From Phreatobacter oligotrophus (GTDB taxonomy: Bacteria > Pseudomonadota > Alphaproteobacteria > Rhizobiales > Phreatobacteraceae), in the NCBI RefSeq assembly GCF_003046185.1, contig NZ_PZZL01000015.1, positions 1-38,623 on the forward strand: a stretch of 38,623 nt of DNA, in the 5' to 3' direction. The notes below the pieces were generated by a model. It was not told the DNA's origin and did not search any database. It saw only the letters and a program-made list of their open reading frames with translations. The stretch's first letter is position 1, and every line of letters starts with the position of its first letter. The translations under genes and the position numbers were made by a program. This document shows, one piece after another, positions 16,364 to 26,159 of the stretch.

Positions 16364-17068
16364 CTCGTCGGGGGTGGATTGCGGGTCCGTCCGGGCGAGG
16401 TGTCGCTCGCCCATCACGGCGTGCTCTTCCTCGACGAACTGCCGGAGTTCCAGCCGCAAGTGCTCGACGGCTTGCGCCAGCCGATGGAAAGCGGCGAGGC
16501 GGTGATCGCGCGGGCCAACCAGAGGGTCAGCTTTCCCGCCCGCTTCCAGCTCGTGGCGGCCATGAACCCCTGTCGCTGCGGCAAGGCCACCGAGCCGGGC
16601 TTCACCTGTCCGCGCATGCCCAATCCGCGCTGCATGGCGGATTACCAGGCGAAGATCTCCGGCCCGCTGATCGACCGGATGGACATGGTGATCGAGGTTC
16701 CGGCGGTGTCAGCGGCGGACCTCATCCTGCCGGCCCCGACCGAGGGCAGCGCCGAGATGGCCGCGCGGGTGGCGGCGGCGCGGGCGCGTCAGGCGCAGCG
16801 CTACGGCGGTCGCGGCCTCGCCATCGGCCTCAACGCCCATGCTCCCCCGGCCCTGCTCGACGAGGTGGCGGTGCCCGATCCTGCCGGGTTGGCGCTGCTG
16901 CGGGACGCGGCGGATGCCATGCGCCTCACCGCGCGGGCCTATCACCGCGTGCTCAAGCTCGCCCGCACCATCGCCGATCTTGACGCCGCCCCGACGGTGC
17001 GGCGCGTCCACCTTGCGGAGGCTATCAGCTATCGCGGCAGCACCGATCGCGTCCGCGCCGCCGCCTGA
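16364..17068 (+). pseudogene. comM: comM/yifB, 3' half, disrupted by the transposon
   Basis: This frame encodes about 234 residues corresponding to the C-terminal half of the ComM/YifB Mg-chelatase-like AAA+ protein. It starts at LVGGGLRVRPGEVSLA and includes Walker B (GVLFLDELPEF), VAAMNPCRCGK, SGPLIDRMDMVIEV and the C-terminal Mg_chelatase_C block (YHRVLKLARTIADLD). The N-terminal half with Walker A is missing because the transposon interrupts it, so no active ATPase can be made. ComM helps branch migration during natural transformation in other bacteria. The frame stays open back into the transposon to a TTG at 16271, so a short chimeric product is possible. Base composition changes to the high-GC chromosomal type here. 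Confidence 0.9.
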
Positions 17069-17217
17069 CGGCGCATGACGCAAGGGGCGACTTCCGCCAC
17101 CGACTGCCCAACCCACGCCCGCGCCACCGATCGCCCGAACCGTCCGAGGGAGTAACCAGCCGTCAACCCTGTCTGTTTACGGTCGCTTCGGTTTTGCCCT
17201 GAGCGCGGAGGCATCTG

Positions 17218-19302
17218 GTGGACGGTTTCGCCCTGCTGGCCGGAGGACTGGCGGCGCTCGGCGTCGCCGCCGCGGCCGGACTGCTCCATCTCGCCCAGGC
17301 GCGGCGCGCCCTCCAGCGCAAGACCGCGCTGCTCGAGGAGAGCATCGAACAGCTCACCGACCGCGTCTTCGAGCTCGCCGAGAGCGAGGAGCGCCATCGC
17401 GGGCTCATCGACGCCCAGGGCGACCTGATCGTCCGGCGCGATCGCCATGGCGCCATCACCTTCGCCAACCGCGCCTTCGCCGCCCTTGTCGGCGAGCCGG
17501 CCGCGAGCCTCATCGGCCAGACCTTCCGGCCCACCATTGTCGAGCGCTCCGAGGACCGGCGCGATCCCGACGGCTCCGTCAGTATCGACGAATGCATCGT
17601 CTCGCCCCAGGGGCGGCGGTGGATCGCCTGGCGGCACCATCCCATCCGCGATGCCGAGGGACGCTGCGAGGAGATGCAGTCCGTCGGCCGCGACATCACC
17701 GAGCGCAAAGCGGCCGAGGAGGCGCTTGCCGCCTCCAGCGCCCGCGCCGAAAGCGCCAACGAGGCGAAGTCGCGGTTCCTCGCCACGGTCAGCCACGAGA
17801 TCCGCACGCCCATGAACGGCATCATGGGCATGGCGGATCTGCTGCTCGACACGTCGCTGACACCCGACCAGCGCACCTATGCCGCGGCGGTGAAGTCCTC
17901 GGGCGAGGCCCTGCTGGCCCTCATCGACGACATTCTCGACTTCTCCAAGATCGAGGCGGGCCGTCTCGATCTCGACGCCGTGCCTTTCGAGATCACCCCC
18001 CTCGTCGAGGGCGTGGCGGAGCTCCTCGGGCCGCGCGCCCATGCCAAGGGGCTGGACATCGCGACGGTGATCGATCCGTCCGTGCCGTGGCGTCTCGTCG
18101 GCGATGCCACGCGCCTGCGCCAGGTGCTGCTCAATCTGGCGGGCAACGCCGTCAAGTTCACCGAGACCGGGGGCGTCACCCTTGCGGTGGCGATGGACGG
18201 TGAGGCGCTCGCCTTGTCCGTCGCCGATACCGGGCCGGGCATCGCCGCCGCCGATGTGGAGCGGATCTTCGGCGAGTTCGAGCAGGGCGAGACCACCTTC
18301 GCCCGCCGCCATGCCGGCACGGGCCTCGGCCTGTCCATCTCGCGGCGCATCGTCGAGCGCATGGGCGGCCGCCTGTCGGTAGCGACCGAGCCGGGCCGCG
18401 GCTCGACCTTCACCGCTCACCTGCCCCTGCCGGCGGCGGATGGGCCGCGCGCCGCCGAGCCGCTCGATGCGCTGTCCGTCCTCGTCCTGTCGCCCTCCGC
18501 CATCGAGCGCGACGCCCTGGTGCGGCGCCTCGAGGCCCATGGCGCCGCGGTGACGGTCGCCGATGGCATCGCCGGCCTGCCCGCGGAGACCCATTTCGAC
18601 ACCGCCGTCGTCGACCATCGCCTCGGGGACGAGGCCCTCGCCGCGGCGCTGACAAGCCTTTCCGGCCGCGTCGCCCGCACCGTCCTCCTGGTGCGTCCGG
18701 CCGATCGCGCAGCCATCAGCGCCTGGCGCGAGAAGGGCGTCGGCGGCTGGCTCGTCTCACCCGTGCGGGAAGCCTCGCTGCTGCTGCAGATGCGTCCCGG
18801 TGCGCCGGTGCCGGCCGAGCCCCCGGAGGCCGAGGAGGGCACGGCGCGGCGCGCGCCGCCCGTCGCTTCGGCCGGTCAGTCCCTGACCATCCTTATCGCC
18901 GAGGACAATGACATCAACGCGCTGCTCTGCCGCAAGCTGGTGGAGAAGCTCGGCCATCGACCGGTCTGGGTGAAGGACGGACGGGCTGCGGTCACCGCCG
19001 CGCTCGATGCGGCAGTGCCCGTCGATGTCGTGCTCATGGACATGCAGATGCCTGATTGCGATGGCCTGTCGGCTGCGACCATGATCCGCGCCGGCGAGAG
19101 CGGCCGGCGCCTGCCCATCATCGCCCTCACGGCCAATGCCTTCGCCGAGGACCGGGCTGCCGCCATCGCGGCGGGCATGGATGCCTTCCTCACCAAGCCG
19201 CTCGACATCGAGAAGCTGGCCGAGGCCCTGGATCAGCATGTCAGGGTCAAACCGCCAGCCCCCGCGCGCGCAAAGCGTCGGCCAGGGACGGCGCGTCCTT
19301 GA
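17218..19302 (+). CDS. Hybrid sensor histidine kinase with receiver domain
   Basis: A 694-residue kinase. One N-terminal membrane helix (FALLAGGLAALGVAAAAGLL) is followed by a PAS domain (about 60-165), HisKA with H-box FLATVSHEIRTPMNGI (phospho-His near 192), HATPase (NLAGNAVKFTETGG, then DTGPGIAAADVERIF and GTGLGLSI), a degenerate receiver (about 415-535) and an intact receiver (ILIAEDNDIN to FLTKPLD, phospho-Asp near 608 in VLMDMQMP). There is no periplasmic sensor, so the signal is probably cytoplasmic through PAS. GTG start after GGAGG. Its last 56 bases overlap the convergent HAD gene. No partner regulator is adjacent. Confidence 0.88.
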   Translation: MDGFALLAGGLAALGVAAAAGLLHLAQARRALQRKTALLEESIEQLTDRVFELAESEERHRGLIDAQGDLIVRRDRHGAITFANRAFAALVGEPAASLIGQTFRPTIVERSEDRRDPDGSVSIDECIVSPQGRRWIAWRHHPIRDAEGRCEEMQSVGRDITERKAAEEALAASSARAESANEAKSRFLATVSHEIRTPMNGIMGMADLLLDTSLTPDQRTYAAAVKSSGEALLALIDDILDFSKIEAGRLDLDAVPFEITPLVEGVAELLGPRAHAKGLDIATVIDPSVPWRLVGDATRLRQVLLNLAGNAVKFTETGGVTLAVAMDGEALALSVADTGPGIAAADVERIFGEFEQGETTFARRHAGTGLGLSISRRIVERMGGRLSVATEPGRGSTFTAHLPLPAADGPRAAEPLDALSVLVLSPSAIERDALVRRLEAHGAAVTVADGIAGLPAETHFDTAVVDHRLGDEALAAALTSLSGRVARTVLLVRPADRAAISAWREKGVGGWLVSPVREASLLLQMRPGAPVPAEPPEAEEGTARRAPPVASAGQSLTILIAEDNDINALLCRKLVEKLGHRPVWVKDGRAAVTAALDAAVPVDVVLMDMQMPDCDGLSAATMIRAGESGRRLPIIALTANAFAEDRAAAIAAGMDAFLTKPLDIEKLAEALDQHVRVKPPAPARAKRRPGTARP

Positions 19303-19888
19303 AGAGCAGTGCGTCCATGCCGAAGGCGCGCGCCGCCTCGACGTTGCGCGCGCTGTCGTCGATGAAGACGCAGCGGCCGGGCTCGAGGCCGTGGCGCTCG
19401 CACAGGATGGCGTAGATCCGGGCATCGGGCTTGTTGATGCCGACATCGCCCGACAGGACAAGGCCGGTGAAGCGCCCGAGAAAGGGATAGGCCGGCACCG
19501 TGCGGTCGAAGAGCTCGCGCGAGAAGTTGGAGATGCCGAAGACCGGTCCCTGGTCGAGGAGCGCCTCGAAGATGGCGCGGGTGCCCGGCACCTCGCCCGG
19601 CACGGAGGCCAGCCAGTTGTCGTAGAAGGCGGCGAAGACGCCGGCATGGGCCGGATGGAGCGCGGCATGGCTGGCCACGGCCTCGGCGACAGGGCGGCCG
19701 GCATCCTGGCGGGCATGCCAGTCCATGAAGCCCACCTCGTGCATGAAGCTGTCGATGGCCTCGGGCGTGTCGAAGTGCGGCGCCATCGCCCCGCGCGGGT
19801 CCCAGCGGAGCAGAACCTGGCCGATATCGAAGACGGGGACCGAGCGTTCCGTCGGGGCGGGTCCTTTGCCCATGGACAGGCTGTGCAT
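19247..19888 (-). CDS. HAD-family hydrolase
   Basis: A 213-residue haloacid dehalogenase-like enzyme of the subfamily IA type. Motif I is VFDIGQVLLRWDP (nucleophile Asp; the second Asp two residues on is replaced by Gly, as in YihX-like members). Motif II is FGISNFS, motif III includes the Lys in GINKPDARIY, and motif IV is CVFIDDSARNVEAA. Likely a small-molecule phosphatase or a dehalogenase; substrate not deducible. The ATG at 19888 follows AAAAGG. Convergent with the histidine kinase. Confidence 0.85.
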   Translation of the reverse strand: MHSLSMGKGPAPTERSVPVFDIGQVLLRWDPRGAMAPHFDTPEAIDSFMHEVGFMDWHARQDAGRPVAEAVASHAALHPAHAGVFAAFYDNWLASVPGEVPGTRAIFEALLDQGPVFGISNFSRELFDRTVPAYPFLGRFTGLVLSGDVGINKPDARIYAILCERHGLEPGRCVFIDDSARNVEAARAFGMDALLFKDAPSLADALRARGLAV

Positions 19889-19937
19889 CTGATTACCTTT
19901 TCTTCAGCGCTTTGACGCTACGTATCGTTGTGCATTC

Positions 19938-22535
19938 GTGACACCATCCTCTTTCGGGTCCATGACATTGTCGACCGCCGCCTCCCGAATCCATCGACAG
20001 GCCGGCCCCGACGATTCCGGTGTCCTGCCGTCGCGATTGGCCAGCCGGGCCATGACGATTGCCGGCATGGGCTACTGGGTGGCCAATACCTGCGACCCCG
20101 AGACCTTCTGGATCTCGCCCGAGCTGGCCGACCTGGTCGGTGTTCCCTCCGGCCCCATCGCCATCAAGGTATTGCGTGAGCGCTACGAGGGCGAAGGGGC
20201 TTCACGGGTCTTCGAGGGGTTCCGGACGTGCATCTCGACGGGGGCGCCCTACGCCGTCGACGTCGTGTATCGCCATCCCGACGGCCGCCTCCTCAACCTG
20301 CGCATCCATGGCGAGGCCGAGCGCGACAGCCAGGGCGCCATCGTCCGGGTCAGCGGCATCGTCGTCGACACGACCCGGGAAACCGAGGCGCTGAAGCGCA
20401 TCGCCGACTCCGAACAGATGTTGGCGGATTTCCTAGACACGGCGACCGACTGGTGCTGGCAGACCGATGCCGAGCATCGCTTCACCCGCTTCGAGGCCGG
20501 CAGCCAATCGCGCCGGTCCATCAACGGCAGCCGTGTGCTGGGCCGCTCGCGCTGGGAACTGGATATCCCCGAGGGGTCACGCCACGAGGTGGAGCAGATC
20601 CGCGCCGCCATGGAGGCGCACCAGCCGTTCCGCGATATCGACTATACCGTCAACACCCAGGCCGGCCAGCGCCGGATGCGGACCAGCGGTAAGCCGATCT
20701 TCGGCCCTGACGGCACCTTCGAGGGCTATCGGGGCACCGCCGCCGACGTCACCGAGCTGCGCGATGCCGAACGCCTGTTGCTGAACCGCTCGGCCGCGCT
20801 CGCCGAGGCGCACCGCATCGGCCGGATGGGCTCGTGGTCCTTTCTGCTCGGTGACGAGATGGTCACCTGGAGCGAAGAGCTTTTCGCTGTCACGGGCTTC
20901 GATCCCTCCACCTTCGACAGCCGCAACACCGCCGTGCTGGCCATGTTCGAGCCGGAGGACCGGCAGAAGCTCATCGATATCCAGGTGGCGGTGCTGAAGG
21001 GCGGTGGCGCCCGCAGCGTCGACGTGCGGCTCGCCTGCCCGGATGGGCGGGTGCGTGATTTCGCGGTCACCTGCAAGGGCGAGGAGGTCGCCGGCAAGAT
21101 CGTCGGCTTCGTCGGCACCGTCCAGGACGTGACGGAACGCAAGCAGGCCCAGCGGCAGCTGGAAGAACTGGCCTATGCTGATCCGCTGACCGGCCTCGCC
21201 AACCGCGCCATGTTCAAGCAGTCGCTGACCACGGTGATCGGCAAGGCGCTGCTCGAAGGCCGTTTCGCGACGCTCTATCTCGTCGATCTCGACCGCTTCA
21301 AGGAGGTCAACGACGCCTTCGGCCATGCAGCGGGCGACGAGCTCCTGTGCCGTGTCGCCGCCATCCTGCGGCGCGAGTTCGGCGATGGCGCCTTCATCGC
21401 CCGCCTCGGCGGCGACGAGTTCGCCATCCTGGTAGAGCGCAGCCACCAGCACGAGGACGTGCGGATCATCGCCGAGGACCTGATCGCCGCGCTGTCAGGC
21501 CCCATCGACCTGTCCAGCGGCGAGGCCTTCGTCGGCGCCACGGTCGGCGTCGCCATGCTGCCGGAGCACGCGACCTCGACCGACCAGGCCATGCGCCATG
21601 CCGATCTCGCGCTCTACATGGGCAAGGAGGCGGGACGCGGACGCTGCATGCTGTTCGAGACGGCCTTCGCCGAGGCGGTCGAGCAGCGCCTGCTTCTGGC
21701 GCGCGACCTGCGCCACGCCATCGAGGAGAACGAACTCCACGCCTTCTACCAGCCGCAGGTGAGCATCGCGACCGGCAAGGTGGTGGGCTTCGAGGCGCTG
21801 CTGCGCTGGACCCACCGCGAGCGCGGCCCCATTTCGCCCGCCGAATTCATTCCCGTGGCGGAAAACTCCGGCATCATCGTCGATCTCGGTCTGTGGATCC
21901 TGCGCGAAGCCTGCCAGCAGGCCAAGGCCTGGCTGGACCAGGGCCTGCCGCCGCGGACCATGTCGGTGAACGTCTCGCCGGCGCAGTTCTGGGCCATGGA
22001 TTTCGAGACCGCCGTGGCGGCGGTGCTGGCGGAGACCGGCCTGCCGGCGGAGCTGCTCTGCCTCGAACTGACCGAGAGCCTCTTCGTCGACCAGAGCGAG
22101 GACCGCATCAGCCGGACGCTCGGATCGCTCTCGGCGCTCGGCGTGCAGCTTGCCCTCGACGATTTCGGCTCGGGCTATTCCTCGCTCGGCTACCTGACGC
22201 GGCTGCCCTTCCACCGCCTGAAGGTCGATCGCTCCTTTGTCGACGGGATCGCCGGCCAGCCGGCCAAGCGCAAGCTTCTCGCCGGCATCATCGCCCTCTC
22301 GCATGGTCTCGGCCTGTCGACCGTCGCCGAGGGCGCGGAGAAGCGCGCCGACGTCGACGTCCTGCGCGAACTCGGCTGCGACACCGTCCAGGGCTATGTC
22401 TATTCCCGCCCCGTCGCCCCCGACGCCGCGCCGGTCGTGGCGGCGTCGATCGAGGCGGAGCCGCTGCCGGATCACCGGCCGCAATGCCTCATTCCCGACG
22501 CCGACACGGCGGCGATGATCGCTGCGCTGGGGTGA
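19938..22535 (+). CDS. PAS-GGDEF-EAL cyclic-di-GMP protein
   Basis: An 865-residue signalling protein with three PAS-like domains (about 35-150, 160-275, 285-405), a diguanylate cyclase domain with intact RLGGDEFAIL (around 489) and a phosphodiesterase domain with intact EALLRW (around 618), NVSPAQF, LELTES, DDFGSGYSS and KVDRSFV. The loop glutamate motif is AEGAE instead of the commoner AEGVE. No RxxD product-inhibition site is in the usual place before GGDEF. Both catalytic domains could be active. No membrane helix. The GTG start at 19938 has no clear ribosome-binding site; an ATG at 19962 is an alternative. Confidence 0.88.
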   Translation: MTPSSFGSMTLSTAASRIHRQAGPDDSGVLPSRLASRAMTIAGMGYWVANTCDPETFWISPELADLVGVPSGPIAIKVLRERYEGEGASRVFEGFRTCISTGAPYAVDVVYRHPDGRLLNLRIHGEAERDSQGAIVRVSGIVVDTTRETEALKRIADSEQMLADFLDTATDWCWQTDAEHRFTRFEAGSQSRRSINGSRVLGRSRWELDIPEGSRHEVEQIRAAMEAHQPFRDIDYTVNTQAGQRRMRTSGKPIFGPDGTFEGYRGTAADVTELRDAERLLLNRSAALAEAHRIGRMGSWSFLLGDEMVTWSEELFAVTGFDPSTFDSRNTAVLAMFEPEDRQKLIDIQVAVLKGGGARSVDVRLACPDGRVRDFAVTCKGEEVAGKIVGFVGTVQDVTERKQAQRQLEELAYADPLTGLANRAMFKQSLTTVIGKALLEGRFATLYLVDLDRFKEVNDAFGHAAGDELLCRVAAILRREFGDGAFIARLGGDEFAILVERSHQHEDVRIIAEDLIAALSGPIDLSSGEAFVGATVGVAMLPEHATSTDQAMRHADLALYMGKEAGRGRCMLFETAFAEAVEQRLLLARDLRHAIEENELHAFYQPQVSIATGKVVGFEALLRWTHRERGPISPAEFIPVAENSGIIVDLGLWILREACQQAKAWLDQGLPPRTMSVNVSPAQFWAMDFETAVAAVLAETGLPAELLCLELTESLFVDQSEDRISRTLGSLSALGVQLALDDFGSGYSSLGYLTRLPFHRLKVDRSFVDGIAGQPAKRKLLAGIIALSHGLGLSTVAEGAEKRADVDVLRELGCDTVQGYVYSRPVAPDAAPVVAASIEAEPLPDHRPQCLIPDADTAAMIAALG

Positions 22536-22541
22536 GGGCAG

Positions 22542-22561
22542 GGCGGGGCTGAGGCCCCGCC
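22542..22561. terminator. Hairpin between convergent genes
   Basis: GGCGGGGC (22542-22549), loop TGAG, GCCCCGCC (22554-22561) is a perfect 8-bp GC stem placed exactly between the stop codons of the GGDEF/EAL gene and maeB. It lacks a T-tract on either side, so it may act as a factor-independent pause or an mRNA-end structure for both transcripts. Confidence 0.5.
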
Positions 22562-24847
22562 TCAGCCGCCGATATTGTAGGCGGCAAGCGCGGCCATGTT
22601 GACGATGTCGGAATCGCGCGCCCCGAGGGGGACGATCTGCACCGGCTTGTCGAGGCCGACTAGCAGCGGGCCGATCACCGTTGCGCCGCCCAGCTCCTGC
22701 ATCATCTTCGTGGAGATGGAGGCGGAGTGGAAGGCGGGCATGACCAGCACGTTGGCGGGACCGGTCAGCCGGCAGAACGGATAGGCCTGCATCAGCTCCG
22801 GGTTCAGCGCCACGTCGGCCGCCATCTCGCCGTCATACTCGAAATCGACCCGGCGGCCGTCGAGGATCTTCACCGCCTCGATCACCTTCTCCGAGCGCTC
22901 GCCCCGCGGCTGGCCGAAGGTCGAGAACGCGAGCAGGGCGACGCGCGGCTCGGTGCCGAGCCGGCGGGCGGCATGGGCAGCCTCGATGGCGATCTCGGCA
23001 AGGTCGGCGGCCGAGGGCATCTCGGTGATGGCGGTGTCGGCGACGAGCACGGTGCGCCCGCGCGACAGCACGATGGAGACGCCGATGAGCCTGTGGCCGG
23101 GCTTCACGTCGATGACGCGGCGCACCTCCTCGAGGGCCGAGGAATAGTTGCGGGTGACGCCGGTGACCATGCCGTCGGCATCGCCGGCCTCGACCATGGC
23201 CGCGCCGAAGATGTTGCGGTCCTGGTTCACCATGCGCTGGCAGTCACGGAACAGGTAGCCGTGGCGCTGCAGGCGCTCGTAGAGCTGGCTGGCGTAATCG
23301 GCATTGCGGGTCGAGAGCCGCGCATTGGCGATCTCGATGCCCTCCTTGAGATCGATGCCGGCGGCCTGGGCCGTGGCGCGAACGCGATCCTCGCGGCCGA
23401 CCAGGATGGCGGTGCCAAGGCCCTGGTTGACGAAGCTCTGGGCAGCGCGGATCACCTGCTCCTCCTCGCCCTCGGCGAAGACGACGCGGCGCGGCGTGCG
23501 GCGGGCGCGCTCGAAGATGCGGGCGAGAACGCCGGCGACGGGATTGAGGCGGGCGGTGAGCTGCGCCTTGTAGGCGGCCATGTCGACGATCGGCCGGCGG
23601 GCGACGCCGGTCTCCATCGCCGCCTGCGCGACCGCGGTCGGCACGGCGTACATCAGGCGCGGATCGAAGGGCACGGGGATGATGTACTCCGGGCCATATT
23701 TCGGCCGGCCGCCGCCATAGGCCGCGGCGACGTCATCGGGCACGTCCTCGCGCGCCAGCGCCGCGAGCGCTTCGGCCGCGGCGATCTTCATCTCCATGTT
23801 GATCTTGGTGGCGCGCACATCGAGCGCGCCGCGGAACAGGAAGGGGAAGCCGAGGACGTTGTTGACCTGGTTCGGATAGTCGGAGCGGCCGGTGGCGACG
23901 ATGGCGTCGGAGCGCACCGCGTGGACCTCCTCCGGGGTGATCTCCGGATCGGGATTGGCCATGGCGAAGATGATCGGCTTCGGCGCCATGGACATGACCA
24001 TCTCGCGGGTCAGCGCGCCCTTCACCGACAGGCCGAAGAAGACGTCGGCACCCTTCACCGCCTCGGCGAGCGTGCGCGCGTCGGTCGTCACGGCATGGCC
24101 GGACTTCCACTGGTTCATGCCCTCGGTGCGGCCGCGCCAGATCGTCCCCTTGGTGTCGCAGAGGATGACGTTCTCGGGGTTGAAGCCCATGGCCTTGAGG
24201 AGCTCGACGCAGGCGATGCCCGCCGCGCCCGCGCCGTTGACCACCAGCCGGGTCGTCTTGATGTCGCGGCCGGTGATGTCCATGGCATTGATCAGGCCGG
24301 CCGCGGCGATGATCGCCGTGCCATGCTGGTCGTCATGGAACACCGGGATGTCCATGAGCTCCTGCAGGCGCTGCTCGATGATGAAGCACTCGGGCGCCTT
24401 GATGTCCTCGAGGTTGATGCCGCCGAAGGAGGGGCCGAGATAGCGCACCGCCTCGATGATCTTGTCGGGATCCTCGGTATCGAGCTCGAGGTCGATGGAA
24501 TCGACGTCGGCGAAGCGCTTGAACAGCACCGCCTTGCCTTCCATGACCGGCTTGGAGGCCAGCGCACCGAGATTGCCGAGGCCGAGGATCGCCGTGCCGT
24601 TGGAGATGACGGCGACCATGTTGCCGCGGGTCGTGTAGTCGAAGGCGCGGGCCGGGTCCTCGGCAATGGCGAGGACGGGCACGGCGACGCCGGGCGAATA
24701 GGCCAGCGACAGGTCGCGCTGCGTCGCCATCGGCTTGGTCGGCACGATCTCGAGCTTGCCGGGCTTGCCGACCTGATGGAAGGCGAGGGCCTCCTGGTCG
24801 GTGATGGTCGGGCGGTTGCGTCGGCCGGTCGTGTTGTCGGTCGCCAT
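22562..24847 (-). CDS. maeB: NADP-type malic enzyme with phosphotransacetylase domain
   Basis: A 761-residue enzyme that converts malate to pyruvate and CO2. The N-terminal malic domain contains [12 protein letters not shown], the catalytic region with Lys ([12 protein letters not shown]) and the metal site ([10 protein letters not shown]). The dinucleotide-binding fold has [12 protein letters not shown], and the C-terminal phosphotransacetylase-like domain starts near residue 445 ([16 protein letters not shown]) and acts in regulation and oligomerisation rather than catalysis. Length and layout are those of MaeB in rhizobia and enteric bacteria. Cofactor preference cannot be read with certainty. 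Its upstream region (24848-24943) is a short GC-rich gap with G/C runs. Confidence 0.95.
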   Translation of the reverse strand: MATDNTTGRRNRPTITDQEALAFHQVGKPGKLEIVPTKPMATQRDLSLAYSPGVAVPVLAIAEDPARAFDYTTRGNMVAVISNGTAILGLGNLGALASKPVMEGKAVLFKRFADVDSIDLELDTEDPDKIIEAVRYLGPSFGGINLEDIKAPECFIIEQRLQELMDIPVFHDDQHGTAIIAAAGLINAMDITGRDIKTTRLVVNGAGAAGIACVELLKAMGFNPENVILCDTKGTIWRGRTEGMNQWKSGHAVTTDARTLAEAVKGADVFFGLSVKGALTREMVMSMAPKPIIFAMANPDPEITPEEVHAVRSDAIVATGRSDYPNQVNNVLGFPFLFRGALDVRATKINMEMKIAAAEALAALAREDVPDDVAAAYGGGRPKYGPEYIIPVPFDPRLMYAVPTAVAQAAMETGVARRPIVDMAAYKAQLTARLNPVAGVLARIFERARRTPRRVVFAEGEEEQVIRAAQSFVNQGLGTAILVGREDRVRATAQAAGIDLKEGIEIANARLSTRNADYASQLYERLQRHGYLFRDCQRMVNQDRNIFGAAMVEAGDADGMVTGVTRNYSSALEEVRRVIDVKPGHRLIGVSIVLSRGRTVLVADTAITEMPSAADLAEIAIEAAHAARRLGTEPRVALLAFSTFGQPRGERSEKVIEAVKILDGRRVDFEYDGEMAADVALNPELMQAYPFCRLTGPANVLVMPAFHSASISTKMMQELGGATVIGPLLVGLDKPVQIVPLGARDSDIVNMAALAAYNIGG

Positions 24848-24943
24848 GGGGGCTCTTCTTGCAGCGTTCCTCGAAAGGGAGGGGGACCTTAGGGGCTCGC
24901 CCCCCCGGGGGCAACGGGCCGTGCGGGGGACGGCCGTGAGACC

Positions 24944-26140
24944 TTAGGCCGCCTTGCCCGCCGCCCAGCCCGACGACCATGCCCACTGGAAATTGTAGCC
25001 GCCCAGCCACCCGGTGACGTCCACCGCCTCGCCGATGGCATAGAGGCCGGGCACGGATTTCACCGCCATGGTCTGCTGGTCGAGGCTGGAGGTGTCGATG
25101 CCGCCGAGCGTCACCTCGGCGGTGCGCCAGCCCTCGGTGCCGTTCGGCTTCAGCCGCCAGCGGTTCACCGCCTCGTCGATGCGGGCGAGGACCTTGTCGG
25201 AGCAGTCGGCGAGGTTCGCTTTCACGCCCTCGGCCTCGACAATGGCCTGGGCGAGCCGCTTGGGGAGGATCTCGGCGAGAACGGTCTGGACCGCCTGCCG
25301 ACCATGACGGGCGCGGGCGGCCTTCAGATGGGCGAGCACGTCGATACCGGGGGCGAGCGAGGCGATGATCTCGTCACCCTCGCGCCAGTAGCTCGAGATC
25401 TGCAGCACGGCAGGCCCCGAGAGGCCGCGATGGGTGAAGAGCACGGCCTCGGCGAAGCGCGTCTTGCCGTGGCCGACCACCGCCTCCTCCACCGCGATGC
25501 CGGCCAGCGGCGTCAGGCGGGCGAGGACGTCCGGCGCAAAAGTCAGCGGCACGAGGGCGGGCCGGGGCGGCACGACCTTGAGGCCGAAGCGCTCGGCGAC
25601 CTCGTAGGCAAAGCCGGTGGCGCCCATCTTCGGGATGGACTTGCCGCCCGAGGCGAGGACGAGGGAGGCGCAGCGTACCGTGCCGCCGGAGAGGCGGACG
25701 GTGAAGCCGGCCTCGCCGTGGGTCAGGCCCTCGACGCTGGTCGACAGGGCGAGCCGCGCGCCCGCCTGCTCCATCTCGTCCACCAGCATGGCGATGATCT
25801 GCTTCGCCGAACCGTCGCAGAAGAGCTGGCCGAGGGTCTTCTCGTGCCAGGCGATGCGGTGCCGGTCCACCAGCGCGATGAAGTCGTGCTGGGTGTAGCG
25901 GGCGAGCGCCGAAATCGCGAAGCGCGGGTTCTCGGACAGGTAGTTCTTCGGCGAGGCGCCGAGATTGGTGAAGTTGCAGCGCCCGCCGCCGGAGATGCGG
26001 ATCTTCTCTCCCGGCGCATCGGCATGGTCGATGACGAGGACCGAGCGGCCGCGCTTGCCCGCCTCGATGGCGCACATCATGCCGGCCGCCCCCGCGCCGA
26101 TGACGAGGACATCCACCTGGCGGGGGAGGGCAGGGGCCAT
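24944..26140 (-). CDS. FAD-dependent oxidoreductase, BaiN/HI0933 family
   Basis: A 398-residue flavoprotein with an N-terminal Rossmann dinucleotide motif (VLVIGAGAAGMMCAIEA). The family signature GGGRCNFTN follows the KIRISGG block, and the C-terminal FAD motif is LYAIGEAVDVTGWLGGYN followed by FQWAWSSGW. This matches the YhiN/BaiN/HI0933 aminoacetone-oxidase-like family of poorly defined substrate. The ATG at 26140 is chosen over the TTG directly before it. It lies 19 bases downstream of the hydroxylase gene on the same strand, so the two may be cotranscribed. Confidence 0.9.
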   Translation of the reverse strand: MAPALPRQVDVLVIGAGAAGMMCAIEAGKRGRSVLVIDHADAPGEKIRISGGGRCNFTNLGASPKNYLSENPRFAISALARYTQHDFIALVDRHRIAWHEKTLGQLFCDGSAKQIIAMLVDEMEQAGARLALSTSVEGLTHGEAGFTVRLSGGTVRCASLVLASGGKSIPKMGATGFAYEVAERFGLKVVPPRPALVPLTFAPDVLARLTPLAGIAVEEAVVGHGKTRFAEAVLFTHRGLSGPAVLQISSYWREGDEIIASLAPGIDVLAHLKAARARHGRQAVQTVLAEILPKRLAQAIVEAEGVKANLADCSDKVLARIDEAVNRWRLKPNGTEGWRTAEVTLGGIDTSSLDQQTMAVKSVPGLYAIGEAVDVTGWLGGYNFQWAWSSGWAAGKAA

Positions 26141-26159
26141 CAATGGGGCCTTTGAGAAT

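Noticed and set aside
17029-18618. A 529-codon minus-strand frame
   Set aside because: Antisense to the histidine kinase and comM remnant; low-complexity shadow of GC-rich coding.
22727-24892. A 721-codon plus-strand frame
   Set aside because: It is antisense to maeB, rich in G, H, R and D repeats, with no family features.
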